Translations under genes and position numbers: made by a program
NCBI GenBank assembly: GCA_016870775.1
Contig: VGAK01000005.1
Location: forward strand, 1 to 64,000
Source: Actinomycetota bacterium
Lineage (GTDB): Bacteria > Actinomycetota > Acidimicrobiia > Acidimicrobiales > Ilumatobacteraceae
Length of the DNA stretch: 64,000 nucleotides
Direction of reading: 5' to 3'
The notes under the pieces: model-generated
What the model saw: the letters and a program-made list of their open reading frames with translations, nothing else
Database searches by the model: none
What the model was told of the DNA's origin: nothing
Part shown: positions 39,071-49,502 of the stretch, piece by piece
Layout of the letters: the number at the start of each line of letters is the position of its first letter
Numbering within the stretch: position 1 is the first letter of the stretch

Positions 39071-40135
39071 ATGGTCGCTCTCGCCACGACCTCGATCGCC
39101 TGGATCATCCTCGTCGCCTCGCTCATCGGCTGGTCGCTGTACGCATGGTCGAACATCCGCGAGTCGCGCCGCGAGGTGGGTGCCGAGCAGAAGCTCGCCG
39201 CCAACCGCAAGCCCTACTACGACGACGAGGTTCTCGAGGGTCCGCGTCTCGAGCGGGTGCAGCTGCTCGGTCTGGTCTTCCTCGTCATCGTCACCATCGC
39301 ACTCCCGCTCTATTGGGTGCTCGAGCCCGGTCGTCAGGCGGGTGCTGAGTTCGGGTTCGAGAAGCGGTTCGCCAAGTGGGGTGGGCGCAACTTCGCCGCA
39401 ACCGCCGACGGCGGTTTCAACTGCGCCGGGTGCCACGGTGGCATGTCGGCGAACGGCGGAGTCGCCGAGTACTCGGTGACCGACCCAAAGACCGGGGAGG
39501 TGAAGGCCGTGTCGTGGAAGGCGCCGGCGCTGAACACCGTCCTCTACAGGTTCAGCGAGGACGAGATCCGGTTCATCCTCAACTACGGTCGGCCGTTCTC
39601 TCCGATGTCGGCGTGGGGAACGATCGGCGGGGGCCCGCTCAACGAGCAGTCGATCGACAACCTGGTCGACTACATGGCATCGATCCAGATACCGCAAGAG
39701 AACTGCGCCTCCACGCGCAGCAAGTTGAACCCGACCTGCGACGGTGGCACCCTGCCGGCGGAGAAGAACGCCGAGATCATCGCCGAGGCAAATCGCCTGA
39801 TCAAGGCCGGGACCTACGGATCGCTCGGCGAGGCTCTGTTCAACCTCGATCTCGGTTCGGGTGCCTATTCGTGCGCGCGGTGTCACACCAAGGGCTGGTC
39901 CTACGGTGATCCCCAGACGACCGGCGGCGGCGCCTTCGGGCCGAACTTGACCGGTGGATCGACGGTGCGCCAGTTCCCGAGCGCTGAGGACATGGTCGCG
40001 TTCCTCAGGGTCGGCTCCGAGTACGGCAAGCGCTACGGCGAGCAGGGACAGGGGAGCGGTCGAATGCCCGCCTTCGGTCAGATCTACACCGATGACCAGA
40101 TCCGTGAGATTGTGGAGTACGTGAGGGGTCTCTGA
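39071..40135 (+). CDS. di-haem cytochrome c subunit
   Basis: Membrane-bound c-type cytochrome (354 aa) with an N-terminal helix, a second helix (LLGLVFLVIVTIALPLYWVL) and two haem sites, NCAGCHGG and SCARCHTKG. Possible Met ligands follow each domain (SPMSAWG, GRMPAFGQIY). Di-haem cytochromes take the place of cytochrome c1/f in actinobacterial complexes. One base separates it from the Rieske stop and it overlaps the next gene (TGATG). Confidence 0.88.
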   Translation: MVALATTSIAWIILVASLIGWSLYAWSNIRESRREVGAEQKLAANRKPYYDDEVLEGPRLERVQLLGLVFLVIVTIALPLYWVLEPGRQAGAEFGFEKRFAKWGGRNFAATADGGFNCAGCHGGMSANGGVAEYSVTDPKTGEVKAVSWKAPALNTVLYRFSEDEIRFILNYGRPFSPMSAWGTIGGGPLNEQSIDNLVDYMASIQIPQENCASTRSKLNPTCDGGTLPAEKNAEIIAEANRLIKAGTYGSLGEALFNLDLGSGAYSCARCHTKGWSYGDPQTTGGGAFGPNLTGGSTVRQFPSAEDMVAFLRVGSEYGKRYGEQGQGSGRMPAFGQIYTDDQIREIVEYVRGL

Positions 40136-40950
40136 TGCTGGCCAATCTCCTTGCCGTCTCCTGGCAGCCCGAGATTCGCGGCTATCTCGTCGTCCTCGTC
40201 ATGGTGATCACACTCATCGGCTCGACCTACCTCATCCTCGGCACCAACCTCGGGGCACGCCTCGGGTTCATGATTGCGCTGGCGGGACTGGCGGGCTGGA
40301 TGATGTCGATGGCGATCATCTGGGCGGTCTACGGCATCGGTCTGGTGGGGCCGACCCCGAGTTGGGAGCCGGCATCACCAGCGACGATCGTTCGCAACGG
40401 TGAACTGCTCGATCAGGCCGAGGTCATCGAGGCCGGTGTCGATCTGGCCGGGCTCGATGCGTCCGCCGCGTCGACAAGGGTCGCCAATCAGATGGTCACC
40501 GAGGGATGGAAGCTGCTCGACGAGGCCGACCCCCGTCGCGGGCAGGCCATCGCCTCCGCCGACGAGATCATCCAGGTCGAGGCCGAGGAATTCTCGGCCG
40601 GTGAGTACACCGCAGTCGCGGTGTACGACAGGGGTGGTGAGCGCTACCCCAAGATCGGTGAGTCGCTCGATTTCTTCGCGTTCTTCCACAAGCCGCGGTA
40701 CGCGGTGGTCGAGGTTGCGACCCTGCTGCCCCAGCGAACCGAGCCCGGGCGGGCACCGGCACGACCGGTGATCGATGAGTCCCGATCGCACCGTTACGTG
40801 GTGATGATCCGCGACCTCGGCGCAAAGCGGCAGCCGGCGTTCCTGATCGCCCTCGGCTCCGGGATCATCTTCGCCCTGATGTGCTGGTTGCTCCACCGCC
40901 GCGAGGCGTACCTGAGGGGCAATCTCGCGCTCAAAGCCCCGGCGGCCTGA
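40135..40950 (+). CDS. membrane protein encoded with the bc complex (unknown)
   Basis: A 271-residue protein. Two or three N-terminal membrane helices (LVVLVMVITLIGSTYLILG, FMIALAGLAGWMMSMAIIWA), a 140-residue outer domain and a final helix (FLIALGSGIIFALMCWLLHR) are visible. No cofactor motif. Its ATG overlaps the cytochrome stop codon and nuoA follows after 3 nt. I do not recognise a family; it is probably a subunit of this kind of complex. Confidence 0.72.
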   Translation: MLANLLAVSWQPEIRGYLVVLVMVITLIGSTYLILGTNLGARLGFMIALAGLAGWMMSMAIIWAVYGIGLVGPTPSWEPASPATIVRNGELLDQAEVIEAGVDLAGLDASAASTRVANQMVTEGWKLLDEADPRRGQAIASADEIIQVEAEEFSAGEYTAVAVYDRGGERYPKIGESLDFFAFFHKPRYAVVEVATLLPQRTEPGRAPARPVIDESRSHRYVVMIRDLGAKRQPAFLIALGSGIIFALMCWLLHRREAYLRGNLALKAPAA

Positions 40951-40953
40951 GCC

Positions 40954-41427
40954 ATGGGGCAGTACCTCCCGATCATCGCACTGACGGTGCTCGCAGTTCT
41001 GTTCGCACTGCTCAGCCTCGTCGCATCGCGGCTGCTCGCACCGAACCGGCCGAGCAGCGCCAAGGAGGCACCCTACGAGTGCGGCATCGTTCCCGGTCGT
41101 GAGCCCCCGGAGCGTTTCCCGGTGAGCTTCTATGTCATCGCGATGCTCTTCATCATGTTCGACATCGAGTTGATCTTCGCTTACCCCTACGCCGTGGATC
41201 GCCGCTTCCTCGGTGCGTTCGGCTTCGCCGAGATGATCGCGTTCAGCGTGGTGTTCTTCGTCGCGTTCGTCTACATGGTCGCCCGCGGTGCACTGGACTG
41301 GGGTCCGCTCCAGCGCCGCTCCGCGCCGGTCGGCGAGATCCCCGTCGAGCGCGAGGGTGTGAGGGTGGTCGGACTCGAGGGACGTGCTCCGGTGGCCACA
41401 GGTGACGAGGGGCGGGTCGCCCGATGA
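40954..41427 (+). CDS. nuoA: NADH-quinone oxidoreductase subunit A (complex I-1)
   Basis: Membrane subunit with three helices (157 aa). [20 protein letters not shown] and [20 protein letters not shown] are the family signature. It has a 35-residue C-terminal tail beyond the usual length. First gene of a complete nuoA-N set, placed 3 nt after the bc genes and overlapping nuoB by 4 bp. Confidence 0.94.
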   Translation: MGQYLPIIALTVLAVLFALLSLVASRLLAPNRPSSAKEAPYECGIVPGREPPERFPVSFYVIAMLFIMFDIELIFAYPYAVDRRFLGAFGFAEMIAFSVVFFVAFVYMVARGALDWGPLQRRSAPVGEIPVEREGVRVVGLEGRAPVATGDEGRVAR

Positions 41428-42005
41428 ACGCGGTGCGCAGCGTGCTCGACGACGGCCTCGCCGGGGTGAACCACAATTTCGTGACGGCCCGTGTCGAGGA
41501 CCTGGTCAAGTGGGCACGGTCGCGCTCGTCGTGGTGTGCATCGTTCGGACTTGCGTGCTGTGCGATCGAGATGATGGGAACGGGAGCCGCGCACTACGAC
41601 CTCGCCCGGTTCGGGATGGAGGTCTTCCGCGCCTCGCCGCGTCAGGCCGACATCATGATCGTGGCGGGGCGGGTGAGCCAGAAGATGGCACCCGTCCTGC
41701 GCCAGGTGTACGACCAGATGATGGAGCCCAAGTGGGTCATCTCGATGGGGGTCTGCGCCTCGAGCGGCGGCATGTTCAACAACTACGCGATCGTGCAAGG
41801 CGTCGACCAGATCGTGCCCGTGGACGTGTACGCGCCGGGGTGTCCCCCCACCCCCGAGACCCTCATCCATGCGATCGAGACTCTGCATCAGTCGATAGAG
41901 GACGGCGAGATCATGCGCCGGCGCTCCTCGAGCGGGGCCGGTGCCGCGATCGACCTCTCGGTGTCGCCCACGGCCACCGTCCCCGTCGTGATCGGCCAGA
42001 AGTGA
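41424..42005 (+). CDS. nuoB: NADH-quinone oxidoreductase subunit B (complex I-1)
   Basis: Peripheral-arm subunit (193 aa) carrying cluster N2, the electron donor to quinone. The tandem Cys is in [13 protein letters not shown] and the others in [14 protein letters not shown] and APGCPPTPE. Overlaps nuoA (ATGA). Confidence 0.95.
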   Translation: MNAVRSVLDDGLAGVNHNFVTARVEDLVKWARSRSSWCASFGLACCAIEMMGTGAAHYDLARFGMEVFRASPRQADIMIVAGRVSQKMAPVLRQVYDQMMEPKWVISMGVCASSGGMFNNYAIVQGVDQIVPVDVYAPGCPPTPETLIHAIETLHQSIEDGEIMRRRSSSGAGAAIDLSVSPTATVPVVIGQK

Positions 42006-42007
42006 CC

Positions 42008-42520
42008 ATGTCGGAGCCGACAGCCGCGGAGGAGGCCGTGCCAACGGCGGTTGAGGTGGTTCACGGTTGCCCCGTCACGTCCTCGCGCGGCCAGCGCGTG
42101 CTGCACCCGGGTCGCGAAAGGCTGGTGGAGGTCGTGCGCGCGCTGTACCGCGACGGCTTCGAGGTGTGCGTGGATCTCACGGGGGTCGACTATCTGGGTG
42201 CCCCGGCGCGCGAACTTCCCGTTGGTGTGGCCCCGGAGCGCTTCGAGGTCGTGGTGAACCTGCTGTCGATCTCGCGCGGTGAGCGTGTCCGTCTGCGCAC
42301 CCAGGTCCCCGAGTCCGACCCGGTCGTGCCGTCGCTGTTCGACGTGCACCCCGGCACCGAGGCCCACGAGCGCGAGACTTTCGACATGTTCGGCATCTCC
42401 TTCGACGGACATCCCGACATGACCCGCATCCTCATGCCGGAGGACTGGGTGGGACATCCGTTGCGCAAGGACTATGACGAAGGCCGGATCCCGGTGCAGT
42501 TCAAGGGGGCGAACGCATGA
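42008..42520 (+). CDS. nuoC: NADH-quinone oxidoreductase subunit C (complex I-1)
   Basis: 30-kDa-type subunit (170 aa). [20 protein letters not shown] and VGHPLRKDYDEG are the typical signature. ATG 2 nt after the nuoB stop; overlaps nuoD by 4 bp. Confidence 0.94.
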   Translation: MSEPTAAEEAVPTAVEVVHGCPVTSSRGQRVLHPGRERLVEVVRALYRDGFEVCVDLTGVDYLGAPARELPVGVAPERFEVVVNLLSISRGERVRLRTQVPESDPVVPSLFDVHPGTEAHERETFDMFGISFDGHPDMTRILMPEDWVGHPLRKDYDEGRIPVQFKGANA

Positions 42521-43908
42521 CCACCTTGGATGTTCCCGCCGCGACGAACCGAACCGATGCCACCGCGGCCCCGGCGGCGGCCGGCGTGGTGGCGGCCGGA
42601 ACCAGCGAGGGCGAACAGGAACTCCAGGTGAGGGCCCTCTCGGGTGCGCGTGAGTTGATGCGCGAGGTGGGGTCGGTCCTGCGGATGAGCGAGGCCGACG
42701 CCACCAGACTCGCCGAGGTCCGCGCCGAGGCCGACGAGGACCAGACCATGATCATCAACATGGGGCCCCAGCACCCCAGCACGCACGGGGTGCTGCGTCT
42801 GATGCTCGAGCTCGAGGGCGAGACGGTGCTGCGGTGCAAGCCGATCATCGGCTACCTGCACACCGGGATGGAGAAGACCGCCGAGTCGCTCACCTGGATG
42901 CAAGGCGGCACGAACGTGACGCGGATGGACTACCTCTCGCCGCTGAACAACGAACTCGTCTTCTCGATGGCGGTCGAGAAGCTCCTCGGCATCGACGGCG
43001 AGATCCCCGAGCGCGCTGTGTGGATCCGCATGCTCCTCTCCGAGTTGAATCGGATCAGCAGCCACCTGCTCTTCCTCGCCACGAACGGCATGGACATCGG
43101 GGCGGTGTCGATGATGCTCTACGGCTGGCGCGAGCGCGAGGAGGTGCTGCGCTTCTTCCAGAAGGTCACGGGACTGCGGATGAACCACAACTTCATCCGC
43201 CCCGGTGGCACGGCCGCCGACCTCCCGGCGGGATGGCGCGACGACGTCCTCGACCTGCTCGACATGCTCCCGCCGCGACTCGAGGAGTACGAGACCCTGC
43301 TGAACGGCCAGCCGATCTGGCGCGACCGCCTCCAGGGAGTGGGGGTGATCACCTCCTCCGAGGCGCTCGCGCTCGGTGCGACCGGTCCGATCCTGCGCTC
43401 GACCGGAGTGGCCTGGGACCTGCGTCGCGGCATGCCCTACCTGCGCTACGACGAGGTCGACTTCGACGTCATCGTCGGTGCCCACGGCGATTCCTACGAT
43501 CGCTACGCGATCCGCCTGAACGAGATCCGCGAGTCGATCGGGATCGTCCACCAAGTGCTCGATGCGATGCCCGCCGGCGACTACCGGATCAAGAACAAGA
43601 AGGTCACGCCGCCACCCCGCGCACGCATCGACGAGTCGATGGAGGCGCTGATCCACCACTTCAAGATCTTCACCGAGGGTTTCAAGGTGCCCGAGGGCGA
43701 GGTCTACGTCGCCATCGAGAGCCCGCGTGGCGAGATCGGGTGCTACGTCGTGAGCGACGGGTCACCGACCCCGCTGCGCATGCATGTGAGGGCCCCGTCC
43801 TTCGTCAACGTCCAGGCGATGCCGCACATGATGCGTGGCGGTCTCGTGGCCGATGCTGTCGCCGTCATCTCGTCGGTCGATCCGGTCCTCGGGGAGGTGG
43901 ACCGCTGA
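42517..43908 (+). CDS. nuoD: NADH-quinone oxidoreductase subunit D (complex I-1)
   Basis: 49-kDa-type subunit (463 aa) forming the quinone site with NuoB. Starts its conserved part at INMGPQHPSTHGVLRLMLEL after an Ala-rich extension of about 75 residues; YLHTGMEKTAESLTW, FIRPGGTAADLPAG and the C-terminal GGLVADAVAVISSVDPVLGE follow. Confidence 0.95.
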   Translation: MTTLDVPAATNRTDATAAPAAAGVVAAGTSEGEQELQVRALSGARELMREVGSVLRMSEADATRLAEVRAEADEDQTMIINMGPQHPSTHGVLRLMLELEGETVLRCKPIIGYLHTGMEKTAESLTWMQGGTNVTRMDYLSPLNNELVFSMAVEKLLGIDGEIPERAVWIRMLLSELNRISSHLLFLATNGMDIGAVSMMLYGWREREEVLRFFQKVTGLRMNHNFIRPGGTAADLPAGWRDDVLDLLDMLPPRLEEYETLLNGQPIWRDRLQGVGVITSSEALALGATGPILRSTGVAWDLRRGMPYLRYDEVDFDVIVGAHGDSYDRYAIRLNEIRESIGIVHQVLDAMPAGDYRIKNKKVTPPPRARIDESMEALIHHFKIFTEGFKVPEGEVYVAIESPRGEIGCYVVSDGSPTPLRMHVRAPSFVNVQAMPHMMRGGLVADAVAVISSVDPVLGEVDR

Positions 43909-44522
43909 TGGCCCGCTTGAACGACGACAACGTCCGTCTCGCCATCGAGACCATCGCCCGCTACCCGCGGCCGCGCTCGGCGATGATCCCGTTGCTTCAC
44001 CTCGCCCAGGAGCAGGATGGTCACGTCACCAACGAGGCGATGGCCCACATCGCCGACCTCGTCGGTGCGACACCGGCCGAGGTGTGGGGCACGGCCTCGT
44101 TCTACGAGATGTTCAAGTTCGAGGCAGTCGGCAAGTACGTGGTGAACATCTGCGGGACGATGTCGTGCGCGCTGATGGGCGCCGACGAGTTGATCCACCA
44201 CGCCGAGGAGCGCCTGGGTGTCCACGTGGGGGGAACCACCCCGGATGGGCTCTTCACGCTGGAGCGCGCCGAATGCCAGGCCGCCTGCACCGAGGCACCG
44301 TGCCTGCAGGTGAACTACCGCTACAGGTTCCGCGTCTCGACGGAATCATTCGACTCGCTCGTCGACGATCTTCGCGCGGGTCGTCTCGACGGCGAGATCC
44401 CGGCACACGGGACACTGGCGACCGTGCGTCAGCAGATTCCCGCCGGTCGCGGCGTGGGGGCTGTCGCGCCCGAGTCCGTGGTCTCCAATCCCGACTGGTT
44501 CGACGGGAAGGCTGCGCTGTGA
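43908..44522 (+). CDS. nuoE: NADH-quinone oxidoreductase subunit E (complex I-1)
   Basis: 24-kDa-type thioredoxin-fold subunit (204 aa) holding a [2Fe-2S] cluster through Cys in NICGTMSC and ECQAACTEAPC. Part of the NADH-oxidising module with NuoF and NuoG. One-base overlap with nuoD (TGATG). Confidence 0.94.
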   Translation: MARLNDDNVRLAIETIARYPRPRSAMIPLLHLAQEQDGHVTNEAMAHIADLVGATPAEVWGTASFYEMFKFEAVGKYVVNICGTMSCALMGADELIHHAEERLGVHVGGTTPDGLFTLERAECQAACTEAPCLQVNYRYRFRVSTESFDSLVDDLRAGRLDGEIPAHGTLATVRQQIPAGRGVGAVAPESVVSNPDWFDGKAAL

Positions 44523-45922
44523 GCGGCCCCTCCGGCACCTGGCAGCACGCCCCCGGATTCTGGGAGGGGGACCGCCCGCGCATCGTCACGTCGCGGTTCG
44601 CCCATGCCGATTCGCACACACTGGAGCGGTTCCTCGCCACCGACGGCTACGCCGGTCTGCGAAGGGCGCTGGCCATGCCGGCGGCCGAGGTGCACGGCGA
44701 GGTGCGCACCGCAACCGTTCTGGGTCGCGGTGGCGCGGGGTTCCCCGCCGGGACGAAATGGGGTCTCGCGCCCGAGGGTGTGTGGCCCAAGTACATGGTG
44801 GTCAACGGTGACGAGAGCGAACCCGGGACCTACAAGGATCGCCTCCTCATGGAACGCGATCCGCACCAGTTGATCGAGGGATGCCTGATCGCGTGCTACG
44901 CCGCGGGGCTCTCGCAGTGCTTCCTCTACGTGAGGGGCGAAATGGCGCTCGCCCAGGAGCGCATCGCGACCGCCCTGAACGAGGCGTACGCGGCGGGCTA
45001 TGTCGGGCGCAACATTCTCGGGTCGCGGTTCTCGCTCGACATCGTCCTGCACTGGGGTGCGGGCGCCTACGTGGTGGGTGAGGAGACCGCGCTCATCGAG
45101 TCGCTGGAGGGCAACCGCGGGATGCCGCGGCTCAAGCCGCCGTACTTCCCGGCCGCGATCGGTCTCTACGGCCAGCCCACGATCGTGAACAACGTCGAGA
45201 CACTCGCGAACCTCCCGTGGATCATGCGCAACGGGGCATCGGCCTACACCGCGATCGGGACGGCGACCTCGCCGGGCACCCGCATGGTCGCGGTGTCGGG
45301 TCACGTCGCGCGGCCCGGTGTCTACGAGATCGTCAACGGCACGACGACGTTCCGCGACCTGATCTACGGTGACGAGTTCTGTCGGGGTATCCGCGACGGC
45401 AACACCCTGAAGGCCTTCGTCCCCGGTGGCGGTTCGGCACCGTGGTTCACCCCCGATCAGTTGGACCTGCCGTTCGAGGCGAGCCGGGTCGGACCGGCGG
45501 GCTCGATGCTCGGCTCGGGGGCGGTGATGGTGATGGACCACACCACCGACATCCCGCGCGCCGCACTCACGCTCACCCGCTTCTACGCCCATGAGTCGTG
45601 CGGCAAGTGCACACCGTGCCGCGAGGGGGGCACTTGGCTCGAGCGCATCCTGTCCCGTGTCGTCGACGGTCGCGGGACCATGGAGGATCTGGACCAGTTG
45701 ATGGAGGTCGGCCAGTCGATCTGCCCGGGCGACTTCCCGCACGCCTCGTCGTCCGATCTCGGACTCGCGGCCGTTCCGTTCCCCTACAAGATGACCACGA
45801 TCTGCTTCGTCGGCCCGTCGGCATTCGTGCCGGTGCACTCCGCGCTCACGCTGTTCCGCTCCGAGTTCGAGGAGCGCGTCTCGCGGCGCACCCGCATTCC
45901 CGTCAGGGCGGTGGCCCCGTGA
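44519..45922 (+). CDS. nuoF: NADH-quinone oxidoreductase subunit F (complex I-1)
   Basis: 51-kDa-type subunit (467 aa) binding NADH and FMN: GRGGAGFPAGTKWGL, VNGDESEPGTYKDR, ALIESLEGNRGMPR, and the N3 cluster Cys in ESCGKCTPCREG with a distal Cys in SICPGDF. GTG start overlapping the nuoE stop. Confidence 0.95.
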   Translation: MSGPSGTWQHAPGFWEGDRPRIVTSRFAHADSHTLERFLATDGYAGLRRALAMPAAEVHGEVRTATVLGRGGAGFPAGTKWGLAPEGVWPKYMVVNGDESEPGTYKDRLLMERDPHQLIEGCLIACYAAGLSQCFLYVRGEMALAQERIATALNEAYAAGYVGRNILGSRFSLDIVLHWGAGAYVVGEETALIESLEGNRGMPRLKPPYFPAAIGLYGQPTIVNNVETLANLPWIMRNGASAYTAIGTATSPGTRMVAVSGHVARPGVYEIVNGTTTFRDLIYGDEFCRGIRDGNTLKAFVPGGGSAPWFTPDQLDLPFEASRVGPAGSMLGSGAVMVMDHTTDIPRAALTLTRFYAHESCGKCTPCREGGTWLERILSRVVDGRGTMEDLDQLMEVGQSICPGDFPHASSSDLGLAAVPFPYKMTTICFVGPSAFVPVHSALTLFRSEFEERVSRRTRIPVRAVAP

Positions 45923-48282
45923 CGACCGTCGATGCCGGGAGCGAGGCGATTCCGGCACCGGAGTCCGATCCGAACGCGGTCTCGGTCACCATCAACGGGC
46001 GCACCGTGGAGGCGCACAAGGGCGAGTGGATCATCGCCGCCGCCGACAGGGCCGGCGAGTACATCCCGCGCTTCTGCTACCACCCGCGCATGAACTCGGT
46101 CGGCATGTGCCGCCAGTGTCTCGTCGAGGTCGAGGGACCGCGCGGGCCGATGATGGTGGTGTCCTGCATGACACCGGTGGCCGAGGGCCAAGTCGTGCGC
46201 ACCGACACCCCGCAGGTCAAGCGCGCACAGGAGGGGATGATCGAGTTGCTGCTCGCGAACCACCCGCTCGACTGCCCGGTCTGCGACAAGGGAGGGGAGT
46301 GCCCGCTCCAAGACCAGGCGTTCAGCCACGGCCCCGGCGAGAGCCGGTTCGTGGAGGAGAAGCGCCACTACGAGAAGCCCATCCCGATCAGTGAGATCGT
46401 CTACCTCGACCGTGAGCGGTGCATCCTGTGCGACCGTTGCACCCGCTTCGCCGACGACGTGGCCGGGGACGCGCTGATCCAGTTCACCCAGCGCGGCAAC
46501 AACACGCAGGTGATGACCTTCCCCGACGAGCCGTTCGCCTCGTACTTCTCGGGCAACACGGTGCAGATCTGCCCGGTGGGTGCGCTGACCGCCAAGCCGT
46601 TCCGGTTCAAGGCGCGCCCGTGGGATCTCGAGCAGCGCGAGAGCACCTGCACCACCTGCAGCGTCGGGTGCCGCACCGTCGTGCAGTCGAGTCGCGACGA
46701 GATCGTGCGCGTCCAGGGGGTGGACTCCGACCCGGTCAACTGGGGCTGGTTGTGCGACCGCGGTCGTTTCGATTTCCAGTCGGTGAATTCCGGCGATCGC
46801 GTCCTCGTCCCGCTCGTGCGCCGCGACGGCGCGCTCGCGACGGCCACCTGGGCCGACGCACTCGACGAGGTCGCGACCCACCTCCGCGGCGCGGGCGCAT
46901 CGACGGCGATCCTCGGTGGTGCGCGCGGTACGAACGAGGACGCCTTCATGTGGGGTCGGCTCGCCGATGCGCTCGGCTGCACCATGCGTGACGCCCAACT
47001 CGACGATGGTCTGCCCGCCGAGGTGCTGGCGATGCCGCAAGCGACGATCGACGAGGCCTGCTCGGCCGCGACGGTGGTGCTCGTGGCGCCGGATCTCAAG
47101 GAGGAATTGCCGGTCCTTCACCTGCGTCTCCGCGACGCAGCCATGAAGAAGAGGATCCGGATCATCGAGATCTCCGCGGTCGAGACGGCCCTGACGGCCC
47201 TCGCGTGGCGCTCGGTGCGCTGCGAGCCGGGAACCCAACCCGAAGCCGTCGCCGAACTCCTCACCGATGCCGCCGTGATGACCCAGTTGGCGTCCGGCTC
47301 GACGGTCGTGGTGGCGGGGCGCGCCAATCTCGCCGAATCTGCGTCGCACACGATGTCCGCCGTCGAGTCGCTGCTCGCAGCGGCTCCCGCCGCGTCGGTT
47401 CTGCCGGTCCTGCGTCGCGCGAACGTGCGCGGTGCCCTGTCGCTGGGACTGGCCCCCCGCGACGGCCGCGATGCCGCGACGATCCTGCACGACGCCGCTG
47501 AGGGTCGCATCGAGTGTCTCGTGCTGCTCGGATCCGATCCGCTCTCCGATGTCCCCGATGCCGACCTCGCGCGGCGTGCACTCGCCGGTGCCCGGTTCGT
47601 CGTGTCGATCGATGCGTTCCTGTCGCCGAGCGCCGCGCATGCCGACGTGGTGCTGCCCGCCGCGGTCGCCGGGGAGAAGGATGGCACCACGACGAACCTC
47701 GAGGGGCGCGTCACGGGCACGGCGCAGAAGGTCACGGCACCGGGGACCGCGCGAACCGACTGGATGATCGCGGCCGAACTCGCCGAGATGCTCGGGCACG
47801 ACTTCGGTGTCGCCACCCTGGTCGATGTGCGGCGAGCGATGGAATCGGGAGCTCCGGGATGGGGCGAGGCGACGTCGCGACTCGCCAACGACGTGGACGG
47901 GGTGGTCGTGCGTCGCGCACCGGCCGCGGCACACCCGGTGCGGCGAACCGCGCCCGGCGCGCGCAACTCCCACGAGTTCCGCCTCGTGCTCGCCCGCAAG
48001 CTCTACGACTCTGCGATCGCGACGCGCACGAGCCCGGCACTCGCCTCCCTCGCGCCCGGTGCGGGAATCGCCGTGCATCCGCTCGATCTGGAGCGCATCG
48101 GTGCGGTGGCCGGCGAACCGGTGAGGGTCGTCGCGGGCGAGCGCGCCGTGGTGCTGCCGGTCTCGGTCTCGGCGCGCGTGCCCCGGGGGACCGCGCTCTC
48201 CCCGTTCAACCAGCCGGGCGCCGACATACGCGAGCTCGTGCGCGGCACGGGAGCACTCGACGTGAGCATCGAGGTGCCGTGA
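45919..48282 (+). CDS. nuoG: NADH-quinone oxidoreductase subunit G (complex I-1)
   Basis: Large Fe-S subunit (787 aa). The N-terminal [2Fe-2S] domain (YIPRFCYHPRMNSVGMCRQC), the His/Cys N5 motif (DCPVCDKGGECPLQD onward), two [4Fe-4S] sites (CILCDRCTRF, CPVGAL) and CTTCSVGC lead into a molybdopterin-oxidoreductase-like domain (TWADALDEVATHLR, LLGSDPLSDVPDADLARRAL). GTG start overlapping nuoF. Confidence 0.94.
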   Translation: MTTVDAGSEAIPAPESDPNAVSVTINGRTVEAHKGEWIIAAADRAGEYIPRFCYHPRMNSVGMCRQCLVEVEGPRGPMMVVSCMTPVAEGQVVRTDTPQVKRAQEGMIELLLANHPLDCPVCDKGGECPLQDQAFSHGPGESRFVEEKRHYEKPIPISEIVYLDRERCILCDRCTRFADDVAGDALIQFTQRGNNTQVMTFPDEPFASYFSGNTVQICPVGALTAKPFRFKARPWDLEQRESTCTTCSVGCRTVVQSSRDEIVRVQGVDSDPVNWGWLCDRGRFDFQSVNSGDRVLVPLVRRDGALATATWADALDEVATHLRGAGASTAILGGARGTNEDAFMWGRLADALGCTMRDAQLDDGLPAEVLAMPQATIDEACSAATVVLVAPDLKEELPVLHLRLRDAAMKKRIRIIEISAVETALTALAWRSVRCEPGTQPEAVAELLTDAAVMTQLASGSTVVVAGRANLAESASHTMSAVESLLAAAPAASVLPVLRRANVRGALSLGLAPRDGRDAATILHDAAEGRIECLVLLGSDPLSDVPDADLARRALAGARFVVSIDAFLSPSAAHADVVLPAAVAGEKDGTTTNLEGRVTGTAQKVTAPGTARTDWMIAAELAEMLGHDFGVATLVDVRRAMESGAPGWGEATSRLANDVDGVVVRRAPAAAHPVRRTAPGARNSHEFRLVLARKLYDSAIATRTSPALASLAPGAGIAVHPLDLERIGAVAGEPVRVVAGERAVVLPVSVSARVPRGTALSPFNQPGADIRELVRGTGALDVSIEVP

Positions 48283-49502
48283 CCGGCCAGCTCGCGGTCG
48301 ACCCGATGCTCGAGGGCGGCATCGGATGGGCGGTGGTGCTCGTCGTTGTGGTCAAGGTCCTCCTCGTCTTCGTCGTCGGGCTCGTCGCGACCATGCTGAT
48401 GGTCTGGTTCGAGCGCAAGGTGATCGCCGGCATGCAGAACCGTGTCGGGCCGAACAAGGCCGGCCCCTTCGGTCTGCTCCAGACGCTCGCCGACGGGATC
48501 AAGTTGTTCTTCAAGGAGGATCTCCTGCCGGAGAGGGCCGACAAGTTCGTGTTCCGTCTCGCGCCGTACCTCGCGCTCGTGCCCGCGTTCCTCGCATTCG
48601 CGATCATTCCCCTCGGCGGGGACTTCCGCGGCGACAAGGCCGGGATCGTGACACTGCTCGGCCAGCAGACGCGCCTGCAGTTGGCCGATCCACCCGTCGG
48701 AGTGCTGTTCGCCCTGGCGATCTCCTCGATCGCGGTCTATGGCATCATGCTCGCGGGATGGTCGAGCGGGTCGAAGTACCCGTTGCTCGGATCGGTCCGC
48801 GCCTCCGCCCAGATGGTGTCGTACGAGGCCGCTCTCGGTCTCTCGCTCGGTTGTGTGCTCCTGGTGTCGGGCACGCTCTCGACGGCGGGAATCGTCGACC
48901 TGCAGACCTCGATCGGGAACTGGAACATCGTGACCACCGGCTTCGTGCCCTTCGTCATCTTCCTCATCGCGGCGACTGCCGAGCTGAACCGGCCACCCTT
49001 CGATCTCGTCGAGGCCGAGCAGGAGCTCGTGGGTGGGTTCAACACCGAGTATGCCTCGATCCGCTTCGCACTGTTCTTCCTCGCCGAGTTCATGAACACG
49101 ATCACAATGTCGGCGCTGATCGTGACACTGTTCTTCGGTGGTCCCCAGCCGATCGGGATCGGCGACACCACGATCGATCTCCCGATCCCTAACGCGATCG
49201 AGGGAACGGTGTGGTTGCTGATCAAGGTCATCGCCTTCCTCTATGTCTACGTCTGGTTCCGTGCGACGCTCCCGCGCCTGCGCTATGACCAGTTGATGGA
49301 CCTCGGTTGGAAGGTGCTGATCCCCGGTTCGCTCGCGTGGTTCATGCTGTTGGCGGCCCAGAGGGTCGGGCGCGAGGCCGGATGGGACCAGGTGGTCGTA
49401 ACCTTGGCGACGGCACTTGTGCTCCTCGGTGGCTACGGGTTGTTGTCGCGTGCCAACAGAGTGAGTCGCGAGAACCGCGAGCGGGATGGAGCACAATTCT
49501 GA
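48279..49502 (+). CDS. nuoH: NADH-quinone oxidoreductase subunit H (complex I-1)
   Basis: Membrane subunit (407 aa) linking quinone site and proton channels. [56 protein letters not shown] and [14 protein letters not shown] are family signatures. GTG start overlapping nuoG. Confidence 0.95.
   Translation: MTGQLAVDPMLEGGIGWAVVLVVVVKVLLVFVVGLVATMLMVWFERKVIAGMQNRVGPNKAGPFGLLQTLADGIKLFFKEDLLPERADKFVFRLAPYLALVPAFLAFAIIPLGGDFRGDKAGIVTLLGQQTRLQLADPPVGVLFALAISSIAVYGIMLAGWSSGSKYPLLGSVRASAQMVSYEAALGLSLGCVLLVSGTLSTAGIVDLQTSIGNWNIVTTGFVPFVIFLIAATAELNRPPFDLVEAEQELVGGFNTEYASIRFALFFLAEFMNTITMSALIVTLFFGGPQPIGIGDTTIDLPIPNAIEGTVWLLIKVIAFLYVYVWFRATLPRLRYDQLMDLGWKVLIPGSLAWFMLLAAQRVGREAGWDQVVVTLATALVLLGGYGLLSRANRVSRENRERDGAQF

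Noticed and set aside
45784-48078. 764-codon minus-strand ORF opposite nuoG
   Set aside because: Composition is that of a shadow frame, while nuoG on the plus strand has all expected Fe-S motifs.
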